Shown piece by piece: positions 7,908 through 9,662 of a DNA stretch of 9,662 nt; positions within the stretch are counted from its first letter, which is position 1, and each line of letters begins with the position of its first letter. The notes under the pieces are model-generated. The model saw only the letters and a program-made list of their open reading frames with translations, ran no database searches and was not told the DNA's origin. The DNA is from Brevundimonas sp. (GTDB taxonomy: Bacteria; Pseudomonadota; Alphaproteobacteria; Caulobacterales; Caulobacteraceae): positions 1-9,662 of the forward strand of contig NZ_JAVHLH010000010.1 in assembly GCF_031082345.1 (NCBI RefSeq). The letters are read 5' to 3'. Made by a program: the position numbers and the translations under genes.

Positions 7908-7928
7908 CGCCCGCCGGGATCGCGGGCG
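7908..7928 (+). terminator. GC-rich stem-loop directly after sdhB, possible transcription end
   Basis: CGCCCGC and GCGGGCG form a perfect 7-base stem with a 7-base loop, beginning two bases after the sdhB stop codon. No run of T follows, so it is not a textbook intrinsic terminator. It may instead protect the 3' end of the sdh mRNA. The rest of the gap up to 8138 holds nothing I can support. Confidence 0.3.
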
Positions 7929-8138
7929 CGTGAGGGACCCCGGCCGGATCGAACGCCGGTCGTCATCCGCCCCGCGGAGATAATCGTTACAGCGGCGAGT
8001 GACCGTCCATGGGACCGGCGGGCGGAAATCAGGGACCCTCAGCGACGGAGAGCGACCGGAGCCGCCCCTGACGCTGGCGCCAGAGGCCTTCGCGACGCTG
8101 CCCCTGCCCGGCGAGAGGGAATCGAACTGGCGGCGCCC

Positions 8139-8417
8139 TCAGACGTCGAGCGGCGGCCTTCGCGGCGGCCGGCGATCGATCAGGCGCACGCCGCGACCCG
8201 TTCCCTCGCTGCGCGCCCCTTCCACGATCAATTCGACGCCGGAGTCATTGATCGCATTGGCCACCTTCTCCAGGCTATCGACCACCGCCCGTACGATGCC
8301 GTCGCTTGCCTCCATGCGCTGGATCGTGGGCAGGGAAACGCCCGAAAGCCGGGCCAACTCCTTCTGGTCAATGCCGAGGAGCGCCCGCGCGGCCTTCATC
8401 TGTGCACCAGTGATCAT
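8139..8417 (-). CDS. Small XRE-family helix-turn-helix regulator (copy 1)
   Basis: This 92-residue DNA-binding protein consists almost entirely of one XRE/Cro-type helix-turn-helix domain (residues about 4-58). The recognition region is QKELARLSGVSLPTIQRME. A short tail follows, with GRGVRLIDRR and a proline/arginine-rich end. The start at ATG 8417 is chosen because this family typically begins MITGAQ and the paralog at 8741 begins at the same residue. An open frame continues upstream to about 8558, but it runs through palindromic, lower-GC sequence and is not family-like. About 58 of the first 83 residues match the paralog at 8741-9067. The two genes are head to head and may cross-regulate or autoregulate through the palindromes between them. 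Its targets are unknown. Confidence 0.82.
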   Translation of the reverse strand: MITGAQMKAARALLGIDQKELARLSGVSLPTIQRMEASDGIVRAVVDSLEKVANAINDSGVELIVEGARSEGTGRGVRLIDRRPPRRPPLDV

Positions 8418-8431
8418 TGGCCTATCTACGA

Positions 8432-8467
8432 TGATGGTTTGGCCATCAGCAAGAGGAATGATCCTCT
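8432..8467. repeat. Two adjacent palindromes upstream of XRE copy 1
   Basis: TGATGG-TTTGG-CCATCA (8432-8448) and AGAGGA-ATGA-TCCTCT (8452-8467) are perfect 6+6 inverted repeats with spacers of 5 and 4 bases, separated by only three bases. They begin 14 bases upstream of the copy 1 ATG. They could be paired operators for autoregulation, or two consecutive hairpins in the mRNA leader. Both arms are less GC-rich than the surroundings, which makes the symmetry more noteworthy. Confidence 0.45.
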
Positions 8468-8594
8468 CCGTCGCGCCTGACCTGTCCCGTTGATGGTGCG
8501 AGCGGCCGCGCGCCCCTTGGCCGACCGCCCCGGGTGCGGGGGGGCGAGAACCACCCACGCAACCGACCAGCTGATTTGCCAGACCATTTTCCTG

Positions 8595-8621
8595 ATACTT
8601 GACACATCAGCAAACAAGTAT
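8595..8621 (+). promoter_or_regulatory. Inverted repeat ATACTTG-N13-CAAGTAT overlapping a consensus -35 box
   Basis: There is a perfect 7+7 inverted repeat with a 13-base spacer. The consensus -35 hexamer TTGACA (8599-8604) straddles the left arm. Downstream, TATGAT (8619-8624) resembles a -10 box but is only 14 bases from TTGACA, and the hexamer at the ideal 17-base distance is poor. A promoter toward XRE copy 2 is likely, with possible repressor control; the exact -10 is unsettled. Confidence 0.42.
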
Positions 8622-8657
8622 GATGCTATCCTCAACGCTTTCAAGCAGGCACACCTC

Positions 8658-8744
8658 ATGCGTTCCGATCCCCGCAGCGCGCTCCGGCTCGCCCAGACTG
8701 AAGAGCGCCTCGGCGCGCGGCCCGGGCGGAGCGTCGGCCCGTGA
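8658..8744 (+). CDS. Possible 28-codon leader ORF overlapping the start of XRE copy 2
   Basis: A short frame starting at ATG 8658 encodes 28 residues and ends with a TGA that overlaps the GTG start of the next gene (GTGA). This geometry is typical of translational coupling. The Shine-Dalgarno sequence is weak, and the peptide, rich in Arg, Ala and Ser, resembles nothing I know. It may be a chance open frame. Confidence 0.2.
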   Translation: MRSDPRSALRLAQTEERLGARPGRSVGP

Positions 8745-9067
8745 TCACGGGCGCCCAGTTGCGCGCCGCGCGCGCCCTGCTCGGCATGGACCAGCGCGAG
8801 CTCGCCGAACGCGCGGGGCTGTCGGTTCCCACCATCCAGCGGATGGAAGGATCGGACGGGTCGGTGCGGGCGGTGGTCGACAGCCTGGAGAAGGTCATGG
8901 ACGCGCTGACCGACGCGGGCGTGGAGATGATCGCCGACGGAGCCCTCACGCAAGGTGTGGGCCGGGGGGTGAGGCTTTTGAATCGGCGAGCAAAGGAACG
9001 GACGTATGAAGCGGGTCGCGAGGCCGAACGGGCCGGCGCAACGAGGACCACCTCCGGTTCGGCCTGA
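8741..9067 (+). CDS. Small XRE-family helix-turn-helix regulator (copy 2)
   Basis: This 108-residue protein is a paralog of the gene at 8139-8417. Its XRE helix-turn-helix occupies residues about 4-58, with recognition region QRELAERAGLSVPTIQRME. The shared tail GRGVRLLNRR is followed by a charged extension of about 25 residues that copy 1 lacks. It starts at GTG 8741 (MITGAQ), with GGAG about nine bases upstream. The near-invariant stretches TIQRME-SDG and VRAVVDSLEKV suggest that both copies keep the same fold and perhaps similar DNA targets. Residues in and beside the recognition helix differ (RLSGVSL versus ERAGLSV), so specificity may have diverged. It is followed in the same direction by the DUF983 gene and malic enzyme. 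Confidence 0.82.
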   Translation: MITGAQLRAARALLGMDQRELAERAGLSVPTIQRMEGSDGSVRAVVDSLEKVMDALTDAGVEMIADGALTQGVGRGVRLLNRRAKERTYEAGREAERAGATRTTSGSA

Positions 9068-9170
9068 CGAGCCCGGGCTCCCCCTCCTGGCGGTCCCCGC
9101 CGGCGACCGCGCGCCAGCGCTTTTCCGGAGCGCGCCGGATGGCGCGCCGGGATCGGAGCTCTCCGCGCCA

Positions 9171-9557
9171 ATGATGTCCGGTCCCGCCGCGCCCGGGCCG
9201 GGCCGGCGGTCGTTGTGGACCGGGCTGTCGCGCGGCGCGCGCGGCCATTGCCCTCACTGCGGCGTCGGACGGCTCTTTCGCGCCTATCTCAAGATCGCCC
9301 CCACATGCGCGGTCTGCGGGCACGACAATGATCAATACCCGGCCGACGACGCGCCGCCCTATTTCACCATCTTCATCGTCGGCCACCTCGTCATCGCGCC
9401 CCTGCTGACCTTTCGCTTCATCTGGTCCCTGCCGCCGGCCCAGGTTCTCGCGGTCCTGCTGCCGACGCTCACGGTCCTGACCCTGGCCCTGCTGCCCGTC
9501 GTCAAGGGCGGCGTCGTCGGCGTCCTCTGGGCGGTCGGCAAACCACCCGCCGCCTGA
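9171..9557 (+). CDS. DUF983 zinc-ribbon membrane protein
   Basis: This 128-residue protein is of the DUF983 family, whose function is unknown. An N-terminal segment RSLWTGLSRGARGHCPHCG leads into a four-cysteine zinc ribbon (Cys27, Cys30, Cys46, Cys49). The conserved ADDAPPYFTIFIVGHLVIAPLL block and two transmembrane helices (about 64-84 and 91-112) follow. The start is uncertain. ATG 9171 or 9174 gives the usual family length, with GGAG twelve bases before 9171. An in-frame ATG at 9006 has a much better ribosome-binding site (AAAGGA, eight bases away). It would add 55 low-complexity residues and overlap the XRE gene by 62 bases. Malic enzyme starts 11 bases downstream, so the two are probably co-transcribed. 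Confidence 0.8.
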   Translation: MMSGPAAPGPGRRSLWTGLSRGARGHCPHCGVGRLFRAYLKIAPTCAVCGHDNDQYPADDAPPYFTIFIVGHLVIAPLLTFRFIWSLPPAQVLAVLLPTLTVLTLALLPVVKGGVVGVLWAVGKPPAA

Positions 9558-9568
9558 AAGACACCGAC

Positions 9569-9662
9569 ATGCCTCTGCAAGAGCAACGCGCCCGGGACGA
9601 CGAGGACGCCCTGGAGTTCCACCGGTCTCCCCGGCCGGGCAAGATCGCCATCGCCGCGACCA
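9569..9662 (+). CDS. maeB: NADP-dependent malic enzyme, N-terminal fragment cut by window edge
   Basis: Only the first 31 codons are present. The segment DDEDALEFHRSPRPGKIAI matches the typical N-terminus of large bacterial NADP-dependent malic enzymes, in which a phrase of the form EALxFHxxPxPGKI comes before the catalytic domain. The enzyme oxidatively decarboxylates malate to pyruvate, producing NADPH. In the large form a phosphotransacetylase-like domain follows, but this cannot be seen here. The ATG is 11 bases after the DUF983 stop codon, with a weak purine-rich AAAG upstream. Functionally it sits well beside the sdh operon, since both act on C4 acids. Confidence 0.75.
   Translation, partial: MPLQEQRARDDEDALEFHRSPRPGKIAIAAT

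Larger units (their letters stand above)
8418..8740. other. Control region between two head-to-head XRE genes (323 bases)
   Basis: From left to right it holds two adjacent palindromes (8432-8448 and 8452-8467) just upstream of copy 1, then a very GC-rich stretch with a run of seven G (8538-8544). Next is an AT-rich island at about 8570-8640 with a consensus TTGACA (8599-8604) inside an inverted repeat, and finally a short open frame (8658-8744) leading into copy 2. The layout suggests divergent, autoregulated transcription. I could not place a convincing minus-strand promoter. Confidence 0.5.

Noticed and set aside
8112..8128. tRNA-like T-loop (AGTTCGATTCCCTCTC on the minus strand)
   Set aside because: The five-base T-stem does not pair, and no anticodon arm, acceptor stem or CCA end is visible; probably chance.
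8418..8558. N-terminal extension of XRE copy 1
   Set aside because: The frame stays open to about 8558, but it crosses two palindromes. The family starts MITGAQ, and copy 2 starts at the same residue.
8139..9067. Toxin-antitoxin module
   Set aside because: Both genes are XRE DNA-binding paralogs; no toxin-like partner (RelE, HigB, HipA, VapC type) is present beside either.

Overview
The window looks like a chromosomal segment of a GC-rich alphaproteobacterium. The evidence is the very high G+C with third codon positions almost always G or C, the alphaproteobacterial style of the succinate dehydrogenase subunits, and small XRE regulators beginning MITGAQ. Caulobacterales is a reasonable guess, but the sequence alone does not settle the genus. 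I see no tRNA or rRNA gene, insertion sequence, CRISPR array, integrase or prophage gene.

Left part (1-2343): the minus strand carries nearly all of a hydrogenase-4 subunit B-like (HyfB/HycC class) proton-pumping membrane subunit, cut by the left edge. It is followed by a 439-base divergent control region with a good minus-strand promoter whose -35 box lies inside a perfect 7+7 inverted repeat. Middle-left (2344-4459): a complete acetyl-CoA acetyltransferase (biosynthetic thiolase) on the plus strand converges on an unrecognised five-helix membrane protein on the minus strand. That protein is divergent from the sdh operon across a 230-base regulatory gap with several inverted repeats.

Centre (4460-7906): a complete, tightly packed sdhCDAB operon encodes respiratory complex II, with all expected FAD, heme, quinone and iron-sulfur ligands. 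Right part (7907-9662): two small paralogous XRE-type regulators (about 70% identical over 83 residues, counted by eye) sit head to head around a 323-base control region rich in palindromes. A DUF983 zinc-ribbon membrane protein and the first 31 codons of an NADP-dependent malic enzyme follow.

The metabolic theme is central carbon and energy flow: succinate oxidation into the quinone pool (SDH), malate to pyruvate (malic enzyme), acetyl-CoA condensation (thiolase, possibly for polyhydroxybutyrate) and a membrane ion-pumping module (HyfB). Every enzyme here belongs to a well-known family. The less explained parts are the head-to-head XRE pair with its palindromes, the inverted repeats overlapping the hyfB and sdh promoters, and the orphan membrane protein beside sdh. 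I found no clear evidence for a wholly new system.
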